The notes beneath the pieces were generated by a model, which worked only from the letters and a program-made list of their open reading frames with translations, did not search any database and was not told the origin of the DNA. Both the position numbers and the translations under genes were made by a program. This document shows, piece after piece, positions 1 through 7,451 of a stretch of DNA of 21,540 nt (position 1 is the stretch's first letter; the number at the start of each line of letters is the position of its first letter). Source of the DNA: Acidobacteriota bacterium (GTDB taxonomy: Bacteria; Acidobacteriota; Blastocatellia; RBC074); NCBI GenBank assembly GCA_022614735.1, contig JAKEHZ010000164.1:1-21540 (forward strand), given 5' to 3'.

Positions 1-767
1 ATATTTCCCGTTTTGGCTGCCGCGGGAAGCGTCGAGCCGGGGCTGCTGTAATAAGAATGCGTGTCACATCCGCGGTCGCAATGGCCGCAGTAATGGCACG
101 CGGCGCGGCCCTGATGCGGTTTGGTCAAAATCGCCGCGCGCCCGATGATGACATTGCGATCTTTCCAGCGGCTCTCGACGGCTTTCTTCAACATCTTTTC
201 GCCACACGTCATCGCCATCGGCGGCAGGAATTTGCTGTCGGGAAGCTGCGGCAGTTTTTCGTAAGAGCCGCTGATGCCGACAAACTCTTCGACCTGATCG
301 TAGTACGGCTCCAGGTCTTCGTAGCTGATCGGCCAATCTTTCTCGTGTCCATCGCGAGTTGCGGCTTTGAAATCGTAATTGCTAAGCCGGTAGGACTGTC
401 GCCCCCAGGTGAGCGAGCGCCCGCCGACCTGCCGCCCGCGGATCCACCAGAATGGCTTGTCTTCGGGGGTCGAATATGGATTGTCGATGTCGTCGACGAA
501 GAAATGCGCGCCGTATTCGTTGCAGGCATAGCACCTCGATTGAATCGGCTGGCGCGGCGCATAGACATTGCCGGGCCTGAGGCTGCGGTATTTTAACTCA
601 TAGGGCCAGGTCAGCATGCGGTAATCCTTGGCCGGATTGATCTGCCGGCCCGCCTCGAGCACGAGCACAGACATTCCCTTTTCAGTGAGAACCTTGGCGG
701 CCCAGCCGCCGGTCGCTCCCGAGCCGACGACGATAGCGTCGTACACTTTGAGTCTAGATCTCTGCAT
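1..767 (-). CDS. GMC-family FAD-dependent oxidoreductase (partial, N-terminal part)
   Basis: This reading frame is open from the ATG at 767 to the window edge (about 255 codons), so the C-terminal part is missing. Near the N-terminus, residues 12-20 read IVVGSGATG, a Rossmann GxGxxG dinucleotide-binding motif, and a further strand ends in LVLEAG, where the FAD ribose is normally bound. Further on are WWIRGRQVGGRSLTWGR, typical of the GMC fold, and a cysteine cluster ACHYCGHCDRGC, seen in gluconate/fructose-dehydrogenase-like GMC enzymes. From the family it should oxidise an alcohol or sugar with FAD and pass electrons to an acceptor; the substrate cannot be read from this part. The start is supported by AGGAG about 8 nt upstream. 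No twin-arginine or Sec signal is seen. It is divergent from the BlaI-like gene, with a large palindrome between them. Confidence 0.85.
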   Translation of the reverse strand, partial: MQRSRLKVYDAIVVGSGATGGWAAKVLTEKGMSVLVLEAGRQINPAKDYRMLTWPYELKYRSLRPGNVYAPRQPIQSRCYACNEYGAHFFVDDIDNPYSTPEDKPFWWIRGRQVGGRSLTWGRQSYRLSNYDFKAATRDGHEKDWPISYEDLEPYYDQVEEFVGISGSYEKLPQLPDSKFLPPMAMTCGEKMLKKAVESRWKDRNVIIGRAAILTKPHQGRAACHYCGHCDRGCDTHSYYSSPGSTLPAAAKTGN

Positions 768-867
768 CGGCGCTTCTCCTGTGGTGGTGGTGTGATTCGG
801 ACGATTCGCGGTCAATCTACCGCATGTGCGCATCCGTGTCTATCTTTCGTCGTTGTTTGAAGCATCG

Positions 868-979
868 GAAAAAGAAGAGGGAAAACGGAACAAACGGAAA
901 TAACGGAACAAACGGAAGATCAATAAAATTTCCGTTTGTTCCGTTATTTCCGTTTGTTCCGTTTTCCCTCTTCTTTTTC
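868..979. repeat. Perfect 50-bp inverted repeat with 12-nt loop
   Basis: Bases 868-917 and 930-979 are exact reverse complements over 50 bp, separated by a 12-nt AT-rich spacer (918-929). Inside each arm CGG recurs every 9 nt (cggaacaaa, cggaaataa, cggaacaaa, cggaa), so the arm is partly tandem nonamers. The outer part of the stem is a purine-rich tract. It lies between two divergent genes, unlike the other hairpins in the window. Its right arm ends 2 nt before the proposed -35 box of the BlaI-like gene. It could act as a terminator or insulator, or be a mobile palindromic element; the sequence does not decide. Confidence 0.95.
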
Positions 980-981
980 GC

Positions 982-1010
982 TTGACTGCCAACTACAATT
1001 GTAGTAGGGT
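982..1010 (+). promoter_or_regulatory. Promoter with BlaI-type operator in the spacer
   Basis: TTGACT at 982-987 and TAGGGT at 1005-1010 are spaced by 17 nt and form a plausible sigma-70 promoter with a weak -10. The spacer holds a perfect 12-bp palindrome, CTACAATTGTAG (993-1004), whose core TACAATTGTA fits the TACA/TGTA dyad recognised by BlaI/MecI repressors. A further TGTAG half-site lies at 1021-1025. A repressor dimer here would cover the promoter, so autorepression of the downstream pair is inferred. Confidence 0.6.
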
Positions 1011-1051
1011 TGACCTCGCCTGTAGTTGATTAAAAATAAAAAGAGGCTGCT

Positions 1052-1498
1052 ATGACCCGCAAGCGAACAATCAAGCTGACCCGTTTCGAGATTGAGATCA
1101 TGGATGCGCTCTGGGATTTGAGCAGCGCTTCGATCCGCGAGATCCACGAGAAGCTTCCGGAGAAGAAGCGGCCGGCGTACACGACGGTGCAGACGATCAT
1201 CCGCCGTCTGGAAGAGAAGGGTGCGGTCCGTCAGACCAAGCAGATCGGCAACGCGCATATATTCGAGCCGGCGCTCACGCGCGAAGCCGCGCATCGACGG
1301 CTGATTGATGAATTGCTCGATCTTTTCGGCGGCTCGGCGCGACCGCTCATGGCGCATCTGGCAGAGGCCGGAAAGCTCAGCCTGGAAGATGTGCGTGAGC
1401 TGGAAATAATGTTAGCTCAGAAGGGCATTGAGGAATCTTCAGAAGGCGAAAGCCAATCTTCTAAAGGCGCAAAAGCGCGTCGCTCAGGCAAGGCATGA
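1052..1498 (+). CDS. BlaI/MecI/CopY-family transcriptional repressor
   Basis: A 148-residue protein with the BlaI/MecI winged-helix pattern: LTRFEIEIMDALWDLSSASIREIHEKL near the N-terminus, then AYTTVQTIIRRLEEKGAVRQTK, which is the recognition helix and wing. The rest is the helical dimerisation region, ending in a charged, low-complexity Lys/Ser/Glu-rich tail that is longer than in MecI (about 120 residues). Such repressors bind TACA/TGTA dyads and are cut by a partner M56 membrane protease. That partner follows 25 nt downstream, and a matching dyad lies in the promoter. The start is set by AAGAGG at 1041-1046. In this lineage such pairs need not concern beta-lactams; the signal sensed is unknown. 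Confidence 0.9.
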   Translation: MTRKRTIKLTRFEIEIMDALWDLSSASIREIHEKLPEKKRPAYTTVQTIIRRLEEKGAVRQTKQIGNAHIFEPALTREAAHRRLIDELLDLFGGSARPLMAHLAEAGKLSLEDVRELEIMLAQKGIEESSEGESQSSKGAKARRSGKA

Positions 1499-1523
1499 GT
1501 TTTTGCGATAGGAGTTGCAGGCC

Positions 1524-3962
1524 ATGACTCTCCATCAAACTTTTTTCGAGTGGTCGCAGTGGTTATGGCCGCTGCTGGCAAATCATCTATGGCAGACTAC
1601 TCTGTTTGCGATGATCGCCTGGGTGGCGGTTTTGCTGCGCAGGCGGAGTACAGCGCGGGCGCGCTATTTCGTCTGGTTGATTGCATTCGCCAAATTGTTA
1701 TTGCCTTCAGCGTTATTGATCTTCGCGATTGAACTGAGCGGGTTCGATTTGTTGCGGGCTATTCCAGACGGCTCACCACTGACATCCGCCGGCGTCGAAA
1801 TTTTCTTCCAGATTGCGCAGCCGATTTCACCACTGAGAGATATGGTCGAGCAGGGTGTTGAACCCAATATTATTGCACCGGAAATGAGCCCCGGGGGTCA
1901 CAACGAGCTTTACTGCATGCTGACGGCACTCTGGGTTCTGGGAGCTATCACTTTGCTGGTGCGATGGCTGATCCGGCGACGGCAATTCGCGCGCGCTTTG
2001 CGGGCGGGAATGGAGGTCACGAGAGGGCGTGAAGCAGATGCTCTCTATCGAATGAGATCGTGGTTATTGCTGAAGGGCGAAATCAGTCTGATTGTCTCAT
2101 CGCAGGTTTGCGAGCCAGGCGTCTGGCGCATCTGGAATCCCGTGGTGGTTTTGCCAGACGGGATGGATGAGCGTTTAAGCGATGAAGAGCTCGAAGCGGT
2201 GATGATGCACGAACTCATACACATCCAGCGGCGTGACAATTTGCTGACCACGTTCCAGATGCTTATTTGCTGCTTCTTCTGGTTCCATCCGCTTGTCTGG
2301 ATGATCGACCGGCGACTGCTCGCCGAACGTGAAATGGTTTGCGATGAAGATGTCATTCGTTACATCGGGGAGCCGCAAATTTATGCGGCCAGTCTGTGGA
2401 AGGTTGCGCAGTTCGGACTGGGCTGGAGTTTCGCCGGAGTCTCGCGCGCCACAGGATCGAATTTGAAAAGGAGGATTGAGCTTATGCTGACGACAGATCA
2501 TAAATCGAAAATCTCTTCGGCAAGAGCCGCGTTGTCGAATCGAATGGTGGCAGTTGGGATGGTTGCTGCGATGATTACTTTCTCAATCACCATTGGGTGG
2601 TTAGGCAGCAATTTGGCAAACGCTCAACAAAACCGGTTGAGTCGGCCGGATGCGCAAGATGGAAAAAGCAACATCGAGGTACAGCGGCCAACCAAGGTGA
2701 GATTGATCGAAGGGGCCCCGGACTTTCCGATGCAATTTGAGAATCAGAATGGCGCGCCGGTATCCATCACTGATGCGCGAGTCAAGGCCATGGTGGACGA
2801 AGAGAAACAGTTGAGCAGGAGTGAAAAAGAGGCAGAGGTCATAGATTTGATGGTTGCCCAGTTCAATGTGACCCTGGTCAATCAAACTGATCGGCGAATT
2901 AAGGAGATAAGGTTGGAATTTAAGAACCCGGGTATTATCGGAAAGAGCTTTCGGATCGGGTTATTTAATCTCAGCGTTGATCCATTCAGCTCTTACACTT
3001 TTGGCAAGGCCATGTTGCATCAATACATGACCCTCAAAGCAATGCCAGATGCTCCTGCTCGTTTTACCGTCGAAGTCATTGGAGTAAAGTTTGAAACAGG
3101 GCCTGACTGGGGGATTATCACATCATCAAGAGAGGGGCAATTGCCTAACCATCGTCAACGGCCGGATAGGGGTGGTGATCAATTGGCAGTTATTCAAACG
3201 GGGCAAGGCGTCGAAACGATTGAACCGATGTCCTCGAGCTTGAGGCCGACGATTCTCTATAAAGAGAAAGCCATCTACACCGAAGAGGCTCGACAGAACA
3301 AAGTTGAGGGCGCTGTGGTTCTGAGCGTTGTTTTCAATGCTGATGGACGCATCACCGGATTGCAGGTCGTTCGCGGATTGCCTGATGGTTTGACCGAACG
3401 TGCGATAGAGGCAGCGCAGAAAATCCGATTTGAACCCGCGATTAAGGATAACCAGCGGATCAGCGTGCGCGGCAACCTGGAATACAACTTCTCGCTTGAT
3501 CTATCCGGCAAAAAGTCATCATCGAATCAGGGCGAGGGAGGGAGGGCAAATATGAGCGACAAGCGAGAAGAGTCTAACGAACCTGCAGCTCGTTCATCGA
3601 AATTCGTTACTGATCCCGCGGTCACCGAATATGTCAACCGTATCGCGCAAAACCTGGCGCTTCATTCGGACGCCAATGAGATCATCCCAATGGGACCTTC
3701 ACTGCGGCCAACTATAACTTACAAAGAGAAGGCGAGCTACACGCCGGAAGCGCGCGCCAACAATGTGAGTGGAACTGTGGTGCTGAGGGTTGTCTTCGGC
3801 TCTGACGGCAAGATGAGAGATATCTCGGTCGTGCGCGGCTTGCCCTATGGATTGACCGAGCAAGCCATCTCAGCTGCGATGAAGATACGTTTTGAGCCGG
3901 CGCTGAGAGATGGAAAGCCGGTGAGTGTTCGCGGAAATCTCGAATTCACCTTCAATCTCTAA
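1524..3962 (+). CDS. M56-family (BlaR1-like) membrane metallopeptidase with two TonB-C-like domains
   Basis: Protein of 812 residues from ATG 1524; AGGAG at 1510-1514 gives 9-nt spacing, while an in-frame TTG at 1515 would abut it. N-terminal hydrophobic helices flank the M56 core, with the zinc motif HELIH (about residues 229-233) and a downstream AEREMVCDED segment supplying the third ligand. Another helix lies near 339-360. BlaR1 has a penicillin-binding sensor after this helix; here there is instead an unrecognised region (about 380-560), then two tandem TonB C-terminal-like modules (about 572-659 and 724-812), both beginning SLRPT and carrying ISVVRGLP/LQVVRGLP-type segments. Between them, residues 693-717 (KFVTDPAVTEYVNRIAQNLA) resemble the start of periplasmic M48 peptidases. 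It probably cleaves the adjacent repressor after an envelope signal; the ligand is unknown. Confidence 0.85.
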   Translation: MTLHQTFFEWSQWLWPLLANHLWQTTLFAMIAWVAVLLRRRSTARARYFVWLIAFAKLLLPSALLIFAIELSGFDLLRAIPDGSPLTSAGVEIFFQIAQPISPLRDMVEQGVEPNIIAPEMSPGGHNELYCMLTALWVLGAITLLVRWLIRRRQFARALRAGMEVTRGREADALYRMRSWLLLKGEISLIVSSQVCEPGVWRIWNPVVVLPDGMDERLSDEELEAVMMHELIHIQRRDNLLTTFQMLICCFFWFHPLVWMIDRRLLAEREMVCDEDVIRYIGEPQIYAASLWKVAQFGLGWSFAGVSRATGSNLKRRIELMLTTDHKSKISSARAALSNRMVAVGMVAAMITFSITIGWLGSNLANAQQNRLSRPDAQDGKSNIEVQRPTKVRLIEGAPDFPMQFENQNGAPVSITDARVKAMVDEEKQLSRSEKEAEVIDLMVAQFNVTLVNQTDRRIKEIRLEFKNPGIIGKSFRIGLFNLSVDPFSSYTFGKAMLHQYMTLKAMPDAPARFTVEVIGVKFETGPDWGIITSSREGQLPNHRQRPDRGGDQLAVIQTGQGVETIEPMSSSLRPTILYKEKAIYTEEARQNKVEGAVVLSVVFNADGRITGLQVVRGLPDGLTERAIEAAQKIRFEPAIKDNQRISVRGNLEYNFSLDLSGKKSSSNQGEGGRANMSDKREESNEPAARSSKFVTDPAVTEYVNRIAQNLALHSDANEIIPMGPSLRPTITYKEKASYTPEARANNVSGTVVLRVVFGSDGKMRDISVVRGLPYGLTEQAISAAMKIRFEPALRDGKPVSVRGNLEFTFNL

Positions 3963-4079
3963 GAGAGAATACGAAACAACAGTACGGGGAGCGTTAGCGA
4001 CCTGAGCTTCCGGAAAGGGCAAGCTGTGGGATGTGCAGGTCGCTGACGCTCCCCGTACTGTTGTTTCGTATTCTCTCTT
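3961..4079. repeat. 44-bp inverted repeat overlapping the M56 gene stop codon
   Basis: Bases 3961-4004 pair with 4036-4079 over 44 bp with a single mismatch (at 3995), leaving a 31-nt loop. The left arm starts within the TAA stop codon of the M56 gene. Unlike most other hairpins here the arms are not tandem units, but the right arm end (tgtttcgtattctctc, 4062-4077) is directly repeated at 4081-4096 with a 19-nt period. There is no U-tract after the stem. It could work as a terminator or 3'-end stabiliser. Confidence 0.93.
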
Positions 4080-4189
4080 CTGTTTCGTATTCTCTCAGCC
4101 CTACTCCGCAATCCGCAGACTCCTACCAAAAGTGCTATAATCCATCAACCCCCAAGTGGTTACTCAAAGTGGTGGATAAGTTATTTTTT

Positions 4190-6457
4190 ATGTTCAGAGA
4201 AAAACTCCCTGCGATTGGCCGCGTGCTTTCTCTCCTACTTCTGATTGGCACGATTGCCGTGATTGTGATGGCGTTTGTTCGTTCACGCCGGCAACCGCGG
4301 CCACCAAGTCCCGTGCGTGTCGTATCTGCGCTGAAGCCCAATGTGACTTCGGTCGTCGAAAGATACAAGTATGTCAAGTCTGAAGATGGGCGCGAGACAT
4401 TCCGATTACTTGCCGCAAAAGATACAACCTACGAAGATGGGCGACACGAGCTTGAGAAAATCGATCTGACGGCATTTGACAAGAAGCCGAACAAGAGCAT
4501 GCGGATCATTGCAGATCACGGTACTTACTTACGCGACCCGGGCCTCGTGACATTTGAAGGCAATGTCAAGGTGACGAGCAGCGAAGGTCTCGAAGTCACA
4601 ACTCAGTTGCTCAAGTACGAGCAAGTAAATGAAATCGCGAGTACTGAGATTGCCATTCAATTTCGCCAGGGTGAGATCAGCGGCTCCTCTATCGGCGCGC
4701 AACTCAACGCCAAGGCCCGCAACCTGGTATTAATCAAAGACGCTCGCGTCATCAGCACAAACACCGAGCTGAACAATCCTAATGCAGGCAACAAAGGCGG
4801 GCCGCCACTCGAAATCAGGAGTGAACGGGCGAACTATTCCGAGCAGGATGGTATGGTTCGTTTTGAAGGTAATGCAAACGCCGTTCACGGCGAGAGGTAT
4901 GCGCAGGCGGATGCAATTACAGGCATGATAAATCCGCAAACAAAGAAGCTCGATCGCATAGAACTGCGCGGAAATTCGTTCCTGAAATCCGACGAGGTGG
5001 GTAAAGCTTCGGAGATGAAAGCCCGCGATATGGATTTCTTCTTCGATGAAGCGCAGCGCCTCAAATCAGCGGTGGGTACGGGCGCGGCGCATGCCCGTTC
5101 GCTCGAAAAGGATTCGCCGCGTGAAATCACGGCCGAAAGGATCGAAGCGACTTACAAACCAAGTGAGAAGGGGAGCGATCTTCAGTCGGTTGTGACGCAA
5201 GGTCGCACGACGATGAAGATCGAAGTTGCCGAAGGTGCGCCCAAAGCCGCTGAAATAACCGAGCGAGTGATCGAGGCTGATTCAGTGCAGGCGTCCTTTC
5301 GTGAAGACGGCAAAAACCTGGCTCGCGCCGAGGCCAATGGAAATGCCATTCTGACCGTCACACCTAAAAAGATCACGCCGGCATCTGAGAAGAAGAATTT
5401 GCGCGCGGCGAAATTCACTGCAGAATTTAATGAGACCGGAAATACGCTCAAAACTTTTCTCGCTGATGGGGGCGCCGTCGCCGAGCTTGAGCCGATGGAT
5501 AAAGCCAGCAAGCGAACGAAGAAGACTTTGAGCGGCAAGAAGCTGACGGCCAATTTTCAAGAGCAGACACAGGACATCGGCGAACTGTTCGCCGAAGGCG
5601 ACGCGAAGCTCATCGACGGCGAGCGGCATGCGACAGCCGCACGCGCCACCTACAATGCATCGACTCAGATTGTGGCAATGCGCGGTAGACCATTGCTCTG
5701 GGATTCATCGGCGCGGGCGAATGCGGACGAAATAGACGCGAATCTTGACAATGGCGAAAGTTTACTGCGCGGCCACGTGCGCACGACTTATTACAGCCGG
5801 GAGACGACCGGGAGGGCGGTTCCCTTCAAAGACAAGAAGGCTCCGATAACGATCGTCGCCGATCACGCGGTGGTGAAGCATAACGAAGGGGCGGCGAGAT
5901 ATCTGGGCAATGTGCGCGCGTGGCAGGAGGATGATTTCGTGCGCGCGGAAAATATGGAACTCGACAAAGGCGAGCGGATGATGGTTGCCTGGGGAAATGC
6001 GCAGTCGGCTTTTTATGACTTCGAGCGAGAAGTTGAAAAAGGCCGCAAAGAGACGGTGCCGGTCTTCGCACAGTCGAATCGGATAACTTACAGGGACGAG
6101 ACGCGCACCGCGTATTACGAAGGGGCGGTGAAGATTCGGCAGGGAACTGACCAAATTGACGCGGCCGTCGCCGATGCCGTGATGGATGAGGAGCATCGAC
6201 TCGTCCGGTTGACGGCTTCGAAAGATGTGGTGATGACTCAGCCCTCGCGGCGCGCAACCGGAGATCAGGTCGTTTACACGGCAGCGACCGACACGGCGGT
6301 TCTCACCGGAAATCTTGCGGTCGTCGAGGAAAACGAGCGTGAAGCGGTAACAAAAAGCGCAAAATTGACAATGCATCTTCGCGATGCTAGGATCGAGGCA
6401 AATGATGAAAGCGGCAAAAAAAGACGCGTGAAAACAACGCATCGCATCCAGAAATAG
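4190..6457 (+). CDS. lptC: LptC/LptA-like LPS-export protein with several OstA-type repeats
   Basis: A 755-residue protein starting MFREKLPAIGRVLSLLLLIG: one N-terminal transmembrane helix (about 12-30), then periplasmic beta-strand-rich sequence. Residues about 45-190 match an LptC-type bridge (RLLAAKDTTYEDGRHELEKI, then ADHGTYLRDPGLVTFEGNVKV). OstA/LptA-like motifs recur downstream, such as NYSEQDGMVRFEGNANAV, YRDETRTAYYEGAVKIRQG and VVYTAATDTAVLTGNLAVV. LptC is about 190 residues and LptA about 180, so this is a much longer, fused form that could span the periplasm. The frame stays open back to 4031 inside the hairpin, but that start would add a hairpin-encoded tail; ATG 4190 puts the helix at the N-terminus. 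GTG at 4169 or 4172 is possible, and no clear Shine-Dalgarno is seen. lptB follows. Confidence 0.85.
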   Translation: MFREKLPAIGRVLSLLLLIGTIAVIVMAFVRSRRQPRPPSPVRVVSALKPNVTSVVERYKYVKSEDGRETFRLLAAKDTTYEDGRHELEKIDLTAFDKKPNKSMRIIADHGTYLRDPGLVTFEGNVKVTSSEGLEVTTQLLKYEQVNEIASTEIAIQFRQGEISGSSIGAQLNAKARNLVLIKDARVISTNTELNNPNAGNKGGPPLEIRSERANYSEQDGMVRFEGNANAVHGERYAQADAITGMINPQTKKLDRIELRGNSFLKSDEVGKASEMKARDMDFFFDEAQRLKSAVGTGAAHARSLEKDSPREITAERIEATYKPSEKGSDLQSVVTQGRTTMKIEVAEGAPKAAEITERVIEADSVQASFREDGKNLARAEANGNAILTVTPKKITPASEKKNLRAAKFTAEFNETGNTLKTFLADGGAVAELEPMDKASKRTKKTLSGKKLTANFQEQTQDIGELFAEGDAKLIDGERHATAARATYNASTQIVAMRGRPLLWDSSARANADEIDANLDNGESLLRGHVRTTYYSRETTGRAVPFKDKKAPITIVADHAVVKHNEGAARYLGNVRAWQEDDFVRAENMELDKGERMMVAWGNAQSAFYDFEREVEKGRKETVPVFAQSNRITYRDETRTAYYEGAVKIRQGTDQIDAAVADAVMDEEHRLVRLTASKDVVMTQPSRRATGDQVVYTAATDTAVLTGNLAVVEENEREAVTKSAKLTMHLRDARIEANDESGKKRRVKTTHRIQK

Positions 6458-6590
6458 GCCGCGGGGGGTGTCAAAAGCAATCCAAGAAGGCCGACTTCAG
6501 AGAAGATTTTCAGGCCGCGAAATCAATGCGAAGCAAGAACCGGGAAGTCGAGATGGATAAGTTTCTGATGGAGCGGGGAGGCAAGAAGGT

Positions 6591-7376
6591 ATGGTGAGCG
6601 TGGTGCTCGAGCGCGAAAGCGCTGAGGAGATCATCGGCCGGACCGTGACAAGCCTGGGAGCGCTGCGAGCGGAAAATCTGATAAAATCTTATCGCCGCCG
6701 CTGTGTGGTCAATAAGGTTTCAATCATCGTTAACCCCGGTGAGATCGTCGGATTACTCGGCCCGAATGGGGCGGGGAAGACCACCACCTTTTATATGGTC
6801 GTCGGTCTGGAAGAGCCTGATGAAGGCAGTGTCTGGATAGGCGATCAGAATATTACGAAGCTGCCTCTTTATAGGCGCGCGCGACTTGGAATAAGCTATT
6901 TGCCGCAGGAGGCGTCGGTCTTTCGTAAACTGACGGTCGAGCAGAATATCATGGCGATTCTGGAAACGCTCAAACTGACGAGCGAAGAACGTCACGCGCG
7001 GCTCGAAGAATTGATTGAAGAATTTCGTCTGAGTCATGTGCGGAAGAATAAAGGATATGCGCTCTCGGGTGGTGAGCGTCGCCGGACAGAGATTGCGCGA
7101 ATGCTGACTCTTGAGCCGACCTACGTTCTGCTTGACGAACCGTTTGCAGGAATTGATCCGATTGCAATCGGTGATATTCAACATATCATCGCGCTGTTAC
7201 GAGATCGCGGGATTGGAATTTTGATAACGGATCACAATGTGCGCGAAGCTTTGGAAATTACCGATCGCGCCTACATTATCAGTGAAGGCCAGCTTTTTAG
7301 GTCGGGGACGCCACAGGAGTTGACGGGCGACCCGGAAGTACGTAGGGTTTATCTGGGAGAGAAGTTTAGGATGTAG
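6591..7376 (+). CDS. lptB: LPS export ABC transporter ATP-binding protein LptB
   Basis: A 261-residue ABC ATPase with Walker A GPNGAGKT (57-64), Q-loop in YLPQEASVFRKL, signature LSGGERRR (158-165), Walker B VLLDEPFAGIDP with catalytic Glu at 183, and H-loop His 215 (TDHNVRE). The EASVFRKLTVEQNIMA and FAGIDPIAIGDIQ segments are typical of LptB rather than of general branched-chain ATPases. It powers extraction of LPS from the inner membrane by LptFG; no lptF or lptG lies in the window. The N-terminus is about 22 residues longer than in E. coli LptB. ATG 6591 is preceded by GGGGAGG with suitable spacing. A 133-nt gap separates it from the lptC-like gene. Confidence 0.95.
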   Translation: MVSVVLERESAEEIIGRTVTSLGALRAENLIKSYRRRCVVNKVSIIVNPGEIVGLLGPNGAGKTTTFYMVVGLEEPDEGSVWIGDQNITKLPLYRRARLGISYLPQEASVFRKLTVEQNIMAILETLKLTSEERHARLEELIEEFRLSHVRKNKGYALSGGERRRTEIARMLTLEPTYVLLDEPFAGIDPIAIGDIQHIIALLRDRGIGILITDHNVREALEITDRAYIISEGQLFRSGTPQELTGDPEVRRVYLGEKFRM

Positions 7377-7378
7377 AT

Positions 7379-7446
7379 GCTGGATGCTAGATGCTAGATG
7401 TTAGGACGCTCACCTAGCATCTAGCATCTAGCATCTAGCATCCAGC
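7379..7446. repeat. Heptamer-unit inverted repeat (GCTAGAT family)
   Basis: Left arm 7379-7405 and right arm 7413-7446 pair around a 7-nt loop. Both are tandem heptamers (gctggat, gctagat, gctagat, then gttagg or gctagg). The right arm has one more gctagat unit: 34 nt against 27. The element begins 2 nt after the lptB stop and ends 5 nt before the rpoN start. No poly-U follows. Confidence 0.95.
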
Positions 7447-7451
7447 CACTA

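Noticed and set aside
4031..4189. Upstream start of the lptC-like gene inside the 3961 hairpin
   Set aside because: The extension is coded partly by the hairpin arm and would put 53 residues before the membrane helix; ATG 4190 fits the family.
5762..6442. Minus-strand open frame of 226 codons
   Set aside because: It lies wholly opposite the lptC-like gene and shows no family motif; it is a shadow of the real frame.
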